A DNA stretch of 38,735 nucleotides from Nitrospirota bacterium. Lineage in GTDB: Bacteria; Nitrospirota; Thermodesulfovibrionia; Thermodesulfovibrionales; UBA6898. Below the pieces are notes generated by a model, which had not been told where the DNA came from, made no database searches, and saw nothing but the letters and a program-made list of their open reading frames with translations. Within the stretch, counting starts at the first letter, position 1. Every line of letters starts with the position of its first letter. This document shows positions 23,610-31,804 of the stretch, piece by piece. The translations under genes were made by a program, and so were the position numbers. Location of the stretch: NCBI GenBank assembly GCA_004321925.1, contig SCQH01000052.1:1-38735 (forward strand). The letters are read 5' to 3'.

Positions 23610-24119
23610 TCACCACCCGTTTGTATGCACCCGGGCCTTATCATATCTCAGTGCAGGCGGTTTTTCCTCGGCAGGCCAGCCGACCGGCACCAGCGCAAAG
23701 GGGATCACCCGGTCCGGCATGTTGAGGAGCTTCCTCATGGCAACGACCCGTTCCTCACGCGGATAAAAGCCTGTCCAGACAGCCCCGAGCCCCGCTGCAT
23801 GCGCCGCAAGCAGGAGGTTCTGTGTTGCTGCCGCACAGTCCTGCGGCCAGTACCCCGGGTGTTTTTCGAGGTCAGGGTCGCCGCAGACCAGGATTGCCAC
23901 CTGCGCCTCCTTCAGCATCGCGGTATGCGGGTGGAACAAAGGGACCTGATCGAGAAGCGCACGATCATCGATAACGACAAAGTGCCAGGGCTGCTGGTTG
24001 CCGGCGGAAGGGGCGCTCATCGCCGCCTCGAGGACCGCGGTGATCAGTTCTTCAGAAACGCGGTCAGCGGTATATCTGCGTATGCTTCGCCGCGTCAGAA
24101 TAGTATCCATAGCATCCAT
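23610..24119 (-). CDS. Nitroreductase family protein
   Basis: FMN-dependent NAD(P)H oxidoreductase of the nitroreductase fold, 169 residues. The N-terminal FMN-binding RRSIRRYTADRVSEELI, then AAMSAPSAGNQQPWHFVVI, the middle DCAAATQNLLLAAHAAGLGAVWTGFYP, and the end FALVPVGWPAEEKP are all typical. The short form suits single-domain homologues often seen in anaerobes. AAGGAGG precedes ATG 24119. First gene of the minus-strand set that ends with the dehydrogenase at 21130. Substrate unknown. Confidence 0.93.
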   Translation of the reverse strand: MDAMDTILTRRSIRRYTADRVSEELITAVLEAAMSAPSAGNQQPWHFVVIDDRALLDQVPLFHPHTAMLKEAQVAILVCGDPDLEKHPGYWPQDCAAATQNLLLAAHAAGLGAVWTGFYPREERVVAMRKLLNMPDRVIPFALVPVGWPAEEKPPALRYDKARVHTNGW

Positions 24120-24165
24120 TGCAGCCTCCTTGAAAGACGGTATCAGGTCCCGAACGCCTCTCTAA

Positions 24166-24194
24166 AGCGTAAACGGAAGCCGGATTAATGTCAA
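24166..24194 (-). promoter_or_regulatory. Promoter for nitroreductase set
   Basis: On the minus strand TTGACA (complement of 24189-24194) and TACGCT (complement of 24166-24171) are 17 bp apart, about 47 bases before ATG 24119. The -35 is perfect, the -10 weak. Confidence 0.5.
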
Positions 24195-24243
24195 TAGGCC
24201 GATTATAATTCAGAATAGCCCCGGCAGCGTGCTAAAATAGCGC

Positions 24244-25272
24244 ATGAAGGTTGCCCGTCTTTACAGCTTCGGCGACATCCGCATCGAAGAGATGCCGGTG
24301 CCCGAGGTCGGACCGGGAGATGCCCTCGTCCGGACGCGGGCCAGCGGGATCTGCTCCGGGGATGTGATGCCGTGGTATATCGAAAAAAAGGCGCCGCTCG
24401 TCCTCGGGCATGAGCCTGCCGGTGATATCGCAGAGGTCGGCAGGGACGTCAGCTCATTCCGGAGAGGCGACCGCGTCTTTGTCCATCATCACGCACCCTG
24501 CCTGAAATGTCCCTTCTGTCTTCGCGGGGACCATGTGCAGTGCAGCACCTGGAAGACCTCCCGCATCGTCCCCGGAGGTGTATCCGAATACATCCTCGTC
24601 CCTGCGGTCAATCTGCAGAACGATACCCTGAAGCTTGATCCCGGCATGAGCTATGAGGACGGCACGCTGATAGAACCTGCTGCCTGTGTCGTCAAGGGGC
24701 TCAGAAGGGCCCGCATGGTCCGCGGAGATACGGTCCTGATCATCGGTATGGGAGTGATGGGTATGCTGAACCTCCTAATCGCAAAGGCATACGGGGCCGG
24801 AAGCGTCATCTGCGCAGACCGGGTGCCGTTCCGTCTGAACAGGGCAGCGGAGCTCGGGGCGGACGCGGTGATCGATGTCTCAAAAGAGCCCCTGAGGGAA
24901 GGTCTCGCCCGGGCCACAGGCGGCAGCATGGCCGGGACCGTCATCGTCGGGCCGAACAGCGCTGAGGCAATGCAACAGGGTATTGACTGTGTCCGGCCGG
25001 GCGGCAGCGTCCTCTTTTTTACCCCGGCAAAGCCCGGGGAAGGTCTGCAGCTCGATCCGAACCATCTCTACTTCAACGACCTCAGCCTGATCAGCAGCTA
25101 TTCATGCGGGCCGACGGATACGGCAGAGGCCTTCAGGCTCATCGCCGGCAGGGTCGTTACTGCGCAGCAGGTGGTCACGCACCGGTTCCCGATCCAGAGG
25201 ACCGCCGAGGCCTTCAGGCTGACGGCAGCAGCCGGTGAGTCATTAAAATCCCTGATCGTATTCGAACCATAG
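24244..25272 (+). CDS. Zinc-dependent medium-chain alcohol dehydrogenase
   Basis: A 342-residue MDR-family enzyme. Zinc ligands: Cys in SGICSGDVMPW, His-Glu in LGHEPAG, and structural Cys in CLKCPFCLRGDHVQC. Rossmann motif: LIIGMGVMGMLNLLIAKAYG, with Met where Gly or Ala is usual. The C-terminal part has SCGPTDTAEAFRLI. It differs clearly from the dehydrogenase at 21130, so the two are not a recent duplication. A divergent spacer separates it from the nitroreductase; a small cupin gene follows after 11 bases, so the pair is likely cotranscribed and may act on the same small molecule. Substrate unknown. Confidence 0.9.
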   Translation: MKVARLYSFGDIRIEEMPVPEVGPGDALVRTRASGICSGDVMPWYIEKKAPLVLGHEPAGDIAEVGRDVSSFRRGDRVFVHHHAPCLKCPFCLRGDHVQCSTWKTSRIVPGGVSEYILVPAVNLQNDTLKLDPGMSYEDGTLIEPAACVVKGLRRARMVRGDTVLIIGMGVMGMLNLLIAKAYGAGSVICADRVPFRLNRAAELGADAVIDVSKEPLREGLARATGGSMAGTVIVGPNSAEAMQQGIDCVRPGGSVLFFTPAKPGEGLQLDPNHLYFNDLSLISSYSCGPTDTAEAFRLIAGRVVTAQQVVTHRFPIQRTAEAFRLTAAAGESLKSLIVFEP

Positions 25273-25283
25273 AAGGAGCCCCA

Positions 25284-25748
25284 ATGAAGAGAAAATATGC
25301 ACCAGCGTCATTGTGCGAGCTGCCCGGCCAGGCCAAAAAAACCGGGCCGAAGACCAACATGACCTCATTGTACCGGCATACTGGCGACTTCCGCTGGAAG
25401 GGGGTCAAAGACCAGCCCTATAAGACAGAAGGCGGGAAATGGCCGGAGGTCGTCAGGAGGGTCCTGGTCGGCGCCCAGGGAGAATCGGCCAGGTTTCATG
25501 TCAGATATTTCGAGATAGCGCCGGGCGGGAAGAGCAGCCTTGAGACGCACCGGCATGAGCATGTCGTCATATGCGTCAGAGGGGAGGGACAGGTCCTGGC
25601 CGGGAGATCAAAAAAGAGGCTCGGCTTCATGGATACGATCTATATCTCACCCGACACGCTCCATCAGCTTTCAAACCCCTTTGAAGAGCCCTTCGGTTTC
25701 CTCTGCATCGTCAATGCCCGAAGGGACAGACCGAGGGTCAAGGCCTGA
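25284..25748 (+). CDS. Cupin-domain protein
   Basis: A 154-residue single-cupin protein. Cupin motif 1 is seen as GGKSSLETHRHEHVVICVRGEGQV, with His ligands in HRHEH; motif 2 as DTIYISPDTLHQLSNPFEEPFGFLCIV. The first 60 residues are polar and unassigned. A tight beta-barrel with a bound metal is expected; isomerase, dioxygenase and sensor roles are all possible. It follows the zinc dehydrogenase after 11 bases with GAAGGAG at 25272-25278. Confidence 0.85.
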   Translation: MKRKYAPASLCELPGQAKKTGPKTNMTSLYRHTGDFRWKGVKDQPYKTEGGKWPEVVRRVLVGAQGESARFHVRYFEIAPGGKSSLETHRHEHVVICVRGEGQVLAGRSKKRLGFMDTIYISPDTLHQLSNPFEEPFGFLCIVNARRDRPRVKA

Positions 25749-25771
25749 GGATTACCCTGCCCCTTCCTTGT

Positions 25772-25809
25772 TTTGTATAAAAAAAATAGGCTATTATAAT
25801 AGGCTATTA
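25772..25809 (+). promoter_or_regulatory. Promoter and operator-like repeats before resB-ccsB
   Basis: TTTGTA (25772-25777) and a perfect TATAAT (25795-25800) are 17 bp apart. The -10 lies in a 12-base perfect palindrome, CTATTATAATAG (25791-25802), flanked and overlapped by an 11-bp direct repeat ATAGGCTATTA (25786-25796 and 25799-25809). Such symmetry at the -10 suggests an operator for an unknown regulator. Confidence 0.55.
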
Positions 25810-25842
25810 CAATTGATCATATCCTGAGGAGAGCCCTTTATT

Positions 25843-27288
25843 ATGGAAAAACAAAATAACAAGAGCATAACAGACAGGGTCTGGGACCTCTTTGCCTCGG
25901 TTAAACTCGCGATCGTCATTTTTACGATCATTGCCTCTACCTCGATGGTGGGAACTATCCTTGAACAGCAGGCCGACCCGGAGAAGAACGTCAAGGTCTT
26001 GTCGAAGATGTTCGGGCTCGGCCATGATAGCGCGCACAGCGCACTGAAAGTGCTGGACAGCCTTGGATTCACCAATATGTATCACTCCTGGTGGTTTGTC
26101 ACGCTGCTGCTCCTCTTCTGCGCCAACCTCATCATCTGCTCCATAGACAGACTGCCGCACATCTGGAAACTGGCCAGGGAACACATACAGCCTCTGCCGC
26201 CTGAGCTTCTGGACAAGGTTGCGATCAAGAGGTCCCTCACGATCAAGGGCAAGGCCTCCGGGGCAAAGGAACTGTCCGTGGCTGCATTGCTGAAGCTCGG
26301 CTTCAAACCTGCTGAAGCGACCTCCGCCAACGGCGTCCAGTTCTATGCCGAAAAAGGCAACTATACACGGCTCGGCGTCTATGTCACCCACTTAAGTCTT
26401 CTGGTGATCCTGGCCGGCGCCATGATCGGTCTTTTTTTCGGGTTTAATGCCTTTCTGAACCTCCCGGAGGGAGAGACGACCTCGGTTGCCTACAAGGACC
26501 GGGGCACGGAAGTGCCTCTCGGGTTTGAGCTGCGCTGCGATAATTTCGAGGTCGACTATTACGGCCAGGGCGACATGCCCAAGTCCTACAAGAGCTGGCT
26601 CACGGTCTTCAAGAACGGCAAGGAGATATTGAAGAAATCGATCGTCGTGAACGACCCCCTGACGTTTGAGGGCATCACGTTCTATCAGTCCAGCTATGGC
26701 AAGGTCCCCAACAGCGAGGGCCGGGGGATCATCATCCTCAGGGCCGTAGCAGCCAACGGCACGGCCCAGAACATCCAGGCAAAGGTCGGCGATTCCTTCA
26801 TGATCCCGGGTTCCTCTGTCCAGGGCCGCATCCTCGATTTCAGTCCCGCGCTTTCCGTGGACCCGACCGGAAGATATTTCTCCTATGATGAAATGCTGAA
26901 GAACCCGGCCATCCAGGTCGCCTTCACCGGCCTGAAGGACGGCAATTATACCGGCTGGATACTCAAGCGGTATCCGAACTCCTGGAACCTTCCGGGCGGC
27001 GAGCGGCTCGAATTCCTCGATTACTGGGGGGTCGAATATACCGGCATGCAGGTCAGGAAGGACCCGGGTGTCTTCATCGTCTACCTCGGATGCATCATCA
27101 TGGCCCTCGGCCTGTATGTCACCTTCTTCATGAGTCACCGGAGGGTCTGGGTGCAGATAGCTGAGGACAAGGGCAGCACCAGGATAACCATCGCTGCCTC
27201 TGCACACCGCAACAAGGCAGCCTTCGAAAACAGGATCGATAAACTGGTCGGTATTCTGAACGCAGGGTCAAAGGGGGAAAGCAAATGA
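25843..27288 (+). CDS. resB: Cytochrome c biogenesis protein ResB
   Basis: ResB (also called Ccs1) is one half of the System II heme-handling complex that attaches heme to apocytochromes c outside the membrane. The 481-residue protein has four membrane helices, at about 22-42, 84-102, 172-195 and 413-435, and a large periplasmic domain between the third and fourth (ETTSVAYKDRG, ITFYQSSYGKVPN). The N-terminal VWDLFASVKLAIVIF and GTILEQ are typical. It overlaps ccsB by four bases. AGGAGAG at 25828-25834 precedes the ATG. Confidence 0.94.
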   Translation: MEKQNNKSITDRVWDLFASVKLAIVIFTIIASTSMVGTILEQQADPEKNVKVLSKMFGLGHDSAHSALKVLDSLGFTNMYHSWWFVTLLLLFCANLIICSIDRLPHIWKLAREHIQPLPPELLDKVAIKRSLTIKGKASGAKELSVAALLKLGFKPAEATSANGVQFYAEKGNYTRLGVYVTHLSLLVILAGAMIGLFFGFNAFLNLPEGETTSVAYKDRGTEVPLGFELRCDNFEVDYYGQGDMPKSYKSWLTVFKNGKEILKKSIVVNDPLTFEGITFYQSSYGKVPNSEGRGIIILRAVAANGTAQNIQAKVGDSFMIPGSSVQGRILDFSPALSVDPTGRYFSYDEMLKNPAIQVAFTGLKDGNYTGWILKRYPNSWNLPGGERLEFLDYWGVEYTGMQVRKDPGVFIVYLGCIIMALGLYVTFFMSHRRVWVQIAEDKGSTRITIAASAHRNKAAFENRIDKLVGILNAGSKGESK

Positions 27289-28370
27289 ACAGTTCGGTCT
27301 TTTTTGGATTATCATCGGTCGCCTACATCCTGGCAATGATACTCTATATAGCTTATCTTGCATTCAGGAACAACACGGTCGGCATCACCGCTACCATCGT
27401 CACGGTCGCCGGCTTTGTTTCACAGACCATGGCGATCCTCATCAGGTGGAAGGAATTCGCAGAGATAGGCAATATGGGACTGCTCAGGGGCGTGCCGCTT
27501 ACCAACCTCTACGAATCGCTCATCTTCTTCGTCTGGTGCCTGATCCTCGCCTATCTCGTCATAGAGTTCAAATATAAGACCCGGTCATTCGGCGCCTTTA
27601 TTACTCCGGTGGCAGGGCTGGCCCTGGCCTTTATCGACATCTCGGGCATGTCCAAGAACATCCAGCCGCTGGTGCCTGCACTGCAGAGCAACTGGCTTCT
27701 CGCCCATGTCATGATGAGCTTCATCGCATACTCCATGTTCGCGGTCTCCTTCAGCACCGGCCTTATGTACCTCATCGTAACGACGGACGACAAAAAAGAA
27801 CCTGCATACATATTCTGGACGGGGATGCTGAGCCTCTTCATCATCGTCCTGGCCGCTATGGGACTGGACTATCTGACCTTCAAGCTCGCGGTAAAAAGCC
27901 AGGAGGAGCTTATCAGGAGCTTTCTCTTCAAGGCATCCTTCCGCAGCGAGTCAGGGGCCGTTACCGCCCTGAGCTTTGCCGTCTCTGCCGGGCTTTTCTT
28001 CCTCATATGGCGGTTCGGGGGGATACTGAAGAAGGTGATAGCCGGGGTCAACATCTCTGCGGATACGCTTGACGACATAACGTACAAAAGCATCGCCATG
28101 GGGTTCCCTATCTTCACCCTCGGCGGTCTCATCTTCGGCGCGATATGGGCTGACCAGGCCTGGGGCAAATACTGGACCTGGGACCCGAAGGAGACCTGGT
28201 CGCTGATCACCTGGTTTTTCTACGCCTTTTATCTCCACAGCAGGCTGATGAGGGGCTGGAAGGGCAAGAAGGTCGCCATCGTCGCCGTGCTTGGCTTCCT
28301 GGCCGTGATCTTCACCTATCTTGGCGTAAACCTGCTGCTGTCCGGCCTGCACAGTTACGGCTCAGAATAA
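27285..28370 (+). CDS. ccsB: Cytochrome c biogenesis protein CcsB (ResC)
   Basis: Partner of ResB in System II; carries heme across the membrane and presents it for attachment. The 361-residue polytopic protein has about eight membrane helices. The heme-binding WWD segment is ADQAWGKYWTWDPKETWSLI, and conserved His candidates lie in WLLAHVMMSFIAYS and YLHSRL. It overlaps the end of resB and is followed by a strong terminator at 28392-28432, so resB-ccsB form a closed two-gene operon. Confidence 0.95.
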   Translation: MNSSVFFGLSSVAYILAMILYIAYLAFRNNTVGITATIVTVAGFVSQTMAILIRWKEFAEIGNMGLLRGVPLTNLYESLIFFVWCLILAYLVIEFKYKTRSFGAFITPVAGLALAFIDISGMSKNIQPLVPALQSNWLLAHVMMSFIAYSMFAVSFSTGLMYLIVTTDDKKEPAYIFWTGMLSLFIIVLAAMGLDYLTFKLAVKSQEELIRSFLFKASFRSESGAVTALSFAVSAGLFFLIWRFGGILKKVIAGVNISADTLDDITYKSIAMGFPIFTLGGLIFGAIWADQAWGKYWTWDPKETWSLITWFFYAFYLHSRLMRGWKGKKVAIVAVLGFLAVIFTYLGVNLLLSGLHSYGSE

Positions 28371-28391
28371 GGCCAGCTCAAGACTTGACAA

Positions 28392-28432
28392 ACAAAAGAC
28401 CTCACTGTGAAGATCCCAGTGAGGTCTTTTGT
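28392..28432. terminator. Strong, probably bidirectional terminator
   Basis: A 16-bp perfect stem, 28392-28407 with 28417-28432 (core AAAAGACCTCACTG), around a 9-nt loop. The stem's own A and T runs would serve as the U-tract on either strand. It separates ccsB from the sensor kinase. Confidence 0.9.
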
Positions 28433-28476
28433 ATTTATGACCGGTATGCTGACAGGATGAATGAACAGGGGTAAGC

Positions 28477-29928
28477 ATGATGGACCTTCATAAGAAGATC
28501 ACGCTGCTGTTTGCAGCCATAGCCGTTGTTGTTGTCGGGTTTTTCTCCTGGGAGGACATCCAGTTCCACAAGCTCAGGATAAACGCCAGCAGGACCGGGA
28601 GGGTCGAACTGCTGACCGAGATAATCGGCAACGGCCTGAGGTCATTGATGATCGAGGGCAGGGGCAGGGACTTCCAGAAGTTCCTTGAGAACCTCATTGC
28701 CGAAGACATATCTGCCATAAGGCTGTTCACCCAGGAGGGCAAGATCCTGAACTCGACGGTCCCGGGTGAGATCGGCCGGAGAGTCCCTGACAAGAGCATC
28801 CCATCCGAGAATCTGTTGCTGAAGGGTTTTTCTTTATTTAACCGCGACGATGCGGACAAACGCGTCTTCTCAAAGGTGGTCCTGATAAAAAATGACCGCA
28901 TATGCCAGCGCTGTCACGGAGGCACCGAGCATATCAGGGGTGTCCTTGACGTGGAATTCGCCACCAGCGACAGTGACGCAAAGATGTCCGACGCAATAGG
29001 TTCCGTGGCGCGCAGCGGCCTTATCATGCTCTTTGTCCTGGTGGGGTCTGTCTGGCTCCTGGCCCGGTATCTCCTAAAGTCGCCGCTCGACCTGCTGGCG
29101 GCATCGACCCGCAGGGACGCCGAGGGGGCCCTGCTTGAGAAGATCATCGCCGGCAGACAGGACGAGATCGGGAGGCTCGCAATACAGTTCCGCGAACTCA
29201 GGGCCGACATTGACCGCAAGATGGAAGAGATCGCCAACTGCCGTGCCGACAGGGACAGCCGCATGGAGAAGATGGCGTCGATCGGCGAACTTGCGGCAGC
29301 CGTCGCCCATGAGATCAAGAACCCCCTTGCAGGGATCAGCGGCGCTCTGCAGGTGCTGGCAGAGGACTTTCCGGATGACAGTCCCCGCAAGGAAATATCA
29401 CAGGAGATATTACAGGAGATCGAACGGCTTGACAAGGCGGTAAAGGACCTGCTTTTCTTTGCCGTCCCTCCGGAACTGCATCAGATCCCGGTTGATATGC
29501 ATGCCGTCATCGACAAGGTCTCGCGGCTGCTCCGGCCCCTCGCGGCAACGCTGGAGGTGACCACGACCGTGACCGCCGACGCTGCGGTGAGCGCGCTGAT
29601 CGACCCTGAGCAAATGGAAATAGCCCTGATGAACATCGCCCATTTCAGCTTCCAGTCCCTCCAAAAAGGCGGACATCTGACCATCGGGGCATACGACAGG
29701 CAGGACACGGGCAGTATCGAGATAATCATGGCCGATACAGGACCGGGCCTGTCCGAAGAAAAGGTCGCGGAGATCTTCCGGCCCTTTTTTTCCACAAAAC
29801 ACTCAGGCAGTGGACTCAGCCTTGCGATAACCAGTAATATAATAAATAGGCATAATGGTACGATCTCCGTAGAGAGCCGGCCGGGCACCGGGACAGCCTT
29901 CCATATCCTGATCCCGAAGACGAGGTGA
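28477..29928 (+). CDS. Membrane sensor histidine kinase with periplasmic CXXCH heme motif
   Basis: A 483-residue membrane kinase. TM1 is at about 8-26 and TM2 at about 179-198, enclosing a periplasmic domain of 150 residues with CQRCH (C143, C146, H147), a c-type heme attachment motif near its end. A HAMP-like linker follows, then the H-box MASIGELAAAVAHEIKNPL (His 278) and the G-boxes DTGPGLSEEKVAEIFRPFF and SGSGLSLAI. The N-box is altered: D376-PEQMEIALMNIAHFSFQS aligns without gaps to the usual DPEQLRQVLLNLLLNAIQA, keeping N386 but putting Phe 390 at the essential Mg-binding Asn. It overlaps the sigma-54 regulator gene by four bases and sits just after resB-ccsB. Likely senses redox state, a gas or cytochrome c maturation. 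Confidence 0.88.
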   Translation: MMDLHKKITLLFAAIAVVVVGFFSWEDIQFHKLRINASRTGRVELLTEIIGNGLRSLMIEGRGRDFQKFLENLIAEDISAIRLFTQEGKILNSTVPGEIGRRVPDKSIPSENLLLKGFSLFNRDDADKRVFSKVVLIKNDRICQRCHGGTEHIRGVLDVEFATSDSDAKMSDAIGSVARSGLIMLFVLVGSVWLLARYLLKSPLDLLAASTRRDAEGALLEKIIAGRQDEIGRLAIQFRELRADIDRKMEEIANCRADRDSRMEKMASIGELAAAVAHEIKNPLAGISGALQVLAEDFPDDSPRKEISQEILQEIERLDKAVKDLLFFAVPPELHQIPVDMHAVIDKVSRLLRPLAATLEVTTTVTADAAVSALIDPEQMEIALMNIAHFSFQSLQKGGHLTIGAYDRQDTGSIEIIMADTGPGLSEEKVAEIFRPFFSTKHSGSGLSLAITSNIINRHNGTISVESRPGTGTAFHILIPKTR

Positions 29929-31313
29929 CCGTGGAAAAAGGTAAAATACTGGTAGTTGATGATGAAAAGCTCCTGCGCTGGTCATTGCAGCAGAACCTCT
30001 CGAAGGAGGGCTTTACGGTCATCACGGCCGAAAACGGCGCCGAAGGGCTTGAGCTTTTCCTCGAGGACCAGCCTGATATCGTCCTGCTTGACGTCCACCT
30101 GCCCGACACCTCCGGGATCCATATACTGGAAAGCATCAAGAAAGAGAACAGGGACGCGATCGTCATCATGGTCACGGCCTTCGGCGATGTCCAGACCGCG
30201 GTCAAGACGATCAAGATGGGGGCCTATGACTTTGTCGAAAAACCGTTCAATATGGAGAAGCTGAAGATCCTCATCAGCAAGGCACTTGAAACCGTCTCCC
30301 TCAGGAAAGAGGTCTTTCAGTTCAGGTCCCAGATAGCGAAAAAATACGGCTTTTCGAAGATCATCGGCAGGTCTCCGGAGATGACCAGGATACTGGACCT
30401 CATCAGAAAGGTCGCCTCGAGTGACGCCACAACGATCATGCTCCAGGGAGAAAGCGGCACCGGCAAGGACCTGGTTGCCAAGGTCATCCATTATGAGAGC
30501 AGCAGGGTCGACAAACCGTTCATGGACATCAACTGCACCGCACTGCCTGAAACCCTGATCGAGAGCGAACTGTTCGGTTTTGAAAAAGGCGCGTTCACCG
30601 ATGCCAAGCAATTGAAGAAAGGACTGTTCGAACTGACTGACGGAGGCACGGTCTTCCTGGATGAAATAGCCGACATGAAGCTGAGCACCCAGGCGAAGCT
30701 TTTGAAGGTCATCGAGAACAAGACCTTCAAAAGGATCGGAGGGACAAAGGACATCAGCGTGGACCTGAGGGTCATCGCTGCAACGAACAAGGTGCTCACC
30801 GAAGAGGTCAGGAAGGGGAACTTCAGGGAAGATCTTTACTACCGGCTCAAGGTCATCCCTATCGAGCTGCCGCCACTCGTCGGTCGGCGGGAGGACATCC
30901 TCCTGCTTGCCTCTCATTTTGTCGGGGAATTCAACCGCGAGTTCAAAAAAGATGTCAGGGGGCTCGCGAAAGAGACCGAAAAGGCCTTTCTCGAATACCC
31001 CTGGCCGGGCAATATCAGGGAATTGAAGAATGTCATCGAAAGGGCCATGATCCTTGAAAATGCCGATTACATACTCCCGGAGCATCTGCCGATCGAGCTG
31101 CACTCTGTCGGCCTGAAGGGCCGGTCCATGCCGGGGGCTCAGATCAGCATCCCCCCCGGCGGGATCAACATAGAGGATGTCGAGAGGGAACTGATCAAGC
31201 AGGCGCTTGAAAATACCAAAGGGAACCAGACAAAGGCTGCGAAACTGCTCACCCTTACCCGGGACGCCTTACGCTACCGCATGCAAAAGTTCGGCCTGCT
31301 CGAAAAGGCTTGA
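29925..31313 (+). CDS. NtrC-family sigma-54 response regulator
   Basis: A 462-residue regulator with a receiver (1-125; phospho-Asp D56 in IVLLDVHLP, Lys 106 in VEKPF), AAA+ domain (about 143-380) and Fis-type helix-turn-helix (about 415-462). Walker A is GESGTGKD (175-182). The sigma-54 contact loop reads GAFTDA (222-227), a common GAFTGA variant. Walker B is GGTVFLDEIADM, with the arginine-finger region FREDLYYRLKVIPIELPPL. The DNA-binding end is NTKGNQTKAAKLLTLTRDALRYRM. Start GTG 29925 overlaps the kinase stop. It pairs with the heme-motif kinase; targets should carry -24/-12 promoters, none of which I found convincingly in this window. Confidence 0.94.
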   Translation: MTVEKGKILVVDDEKLLRWSLQQNLSKEGFTVITAENGAEGLELFLEDQPDIVLLDVHLPDTSGIHILESIKKENRDAIVIMVTAFGDVQTAVKTIKMGAYDFVEKPFNMEKLKILISKALETVSLRKEVFQFRSQIAKKYGFSKIIGRSPEMTRILDLIRKVASSDATTIMLQGESGTGKDLVAKVIHYESSRVDKPFMDINCTALPETLIESELFGFEKGAFTDAKQLKKGLFELTDGGTVFLDEIADMKLSTQAKLLKVIENKTFKRIGGTKDISVDLRVIAATNKVLTEEVRKGNFREDLYYRLKVIPIELPPLVGRREDILLLASHFVGEFNREFKKDVRGLAKETEKAFLEYPWPGNIRELKNVIERAMILENADYILPEHLPIELHSVGLKGRSMPGAQISIPPGGINIEDVERELIKQALENTKGNQTKAAKLLTLTRDALRYRMQKFGLLEKA

Positions 31314-31338
31314 ACTGCCCGCTGATTTCTCATATAAT
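31310..31338 (+). promoter_or_regulatory. Promoter for single-receiver gene
   Basis: TTGAAC (31310-31315), overlapping the stop codon of the sigma-54 regulator, and TATAAT (31333-31338) are 17 bp apart. GGGGGA follows as a ribosome-binding site before ATG 31359. Confidence 0.65.
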
Positions 31339-31358
31339 TTAGCCGGGGGAATTATCCT

Positions 31359-31712
31359 ATGAAGATATTGATCGTTGATGATGAACAGCTTGTCCGCTGG
31401 TTTCTTGACAGGGCCCTGAAAAAGGGAGGTCATGAGGTCAGTTCCGTCTCCAACATCAATGACGGGGCTGCACGACTGAGTGCGGAGCACTTTGACCTGC
31501 TTTTTGTGGACCTGCGGATGCCGGAGGGAAGCGGAACAGAGCTGATAAAGAAACTGGAGGGTCTGCCGTACCGGCCGAAGGTCATTGTCTGCTCGGCTTA
31601 CATCACGTCTGAACTTGAAGAGGAATTCAGGACGAACGACATCTGCATACTGAAAAAACCCTTCAAATTGGATGAGCTCAACTCGGTATTAGGCGCCTGT
31701 ATCTCAGCGTAG
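31359..31712 (+). CDS. Single-domain response regulator
   Basis: A 117-residue stand-alone receiver: acidic pair in LIVDDEQLVRW, phospho-Asp D51 in LLFVDLRMP, Ser 79 in VIVCSAY, Lys 100 in LKKPFK. There is no output domain. Its N-terminus is similar to that of the sigma-54 regulator just upstream (KILxVDDExLxRWxL), suggesting they share ancestry or a kinase. It has its own promoter. It may act as a phosphate sink or as an output that binds another protein. Confidence 0.92.
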   Translation: MKILIVDDEQLVRWFLDRALKKGGHEVSSVSNINDGAARLSAEHFDLLFVDLRMPEGSGTELIKKLEGLPYRPKVIVCSAYITSELEEEFRTNDICILKKPFKLDELNSVLGACISA

Positions 31713-31767
31713 GCCCTCCTGGTACTCCCTCCGCTGATTTCTGACGTCCGGATGATCTCAGCCTGCA

Positions 31768-31797
31768 TTGACACCAATCCGGTCTTTAGTGGACAAT
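31768..31797 (+). promoter_or_regulatory. Possible promoter of SDR-SPT-GNAT operon
   Basis: A perfect TTGACA (31768-31773) and GACAAT (31792-31797), 18 bp apart. The -10 is seven bases before ATG 31805 and no ribosome-binding site is seen, so the transcript may be leaderless. Confidence 0.45.
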
Positions 31798-31804
31798 ATT
31801 CACT

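Noticed and set aside
28385-28390. TTGACA just upstream of the 28392-28432 hairpin, considered as a promoter for the sensor kinase
   Set aside because: No -10 at 16-18 bp; the spacing falls inside the terminator loop.
30588-30605. GAFTDA instead of GAFTGA in the sigma-54 regulator, considered as a loss of sigma-54 contact
   Set aside because: GAFTDA is a frequent variant in otherwise normal NtrC-family regulators, so it is not evidence of lost function.
29982-31103. A 373-codon minus-strand frame over the sigma-54 regulator
   Set aside because: Antisense to a complete NtrC-type gene; no domain.
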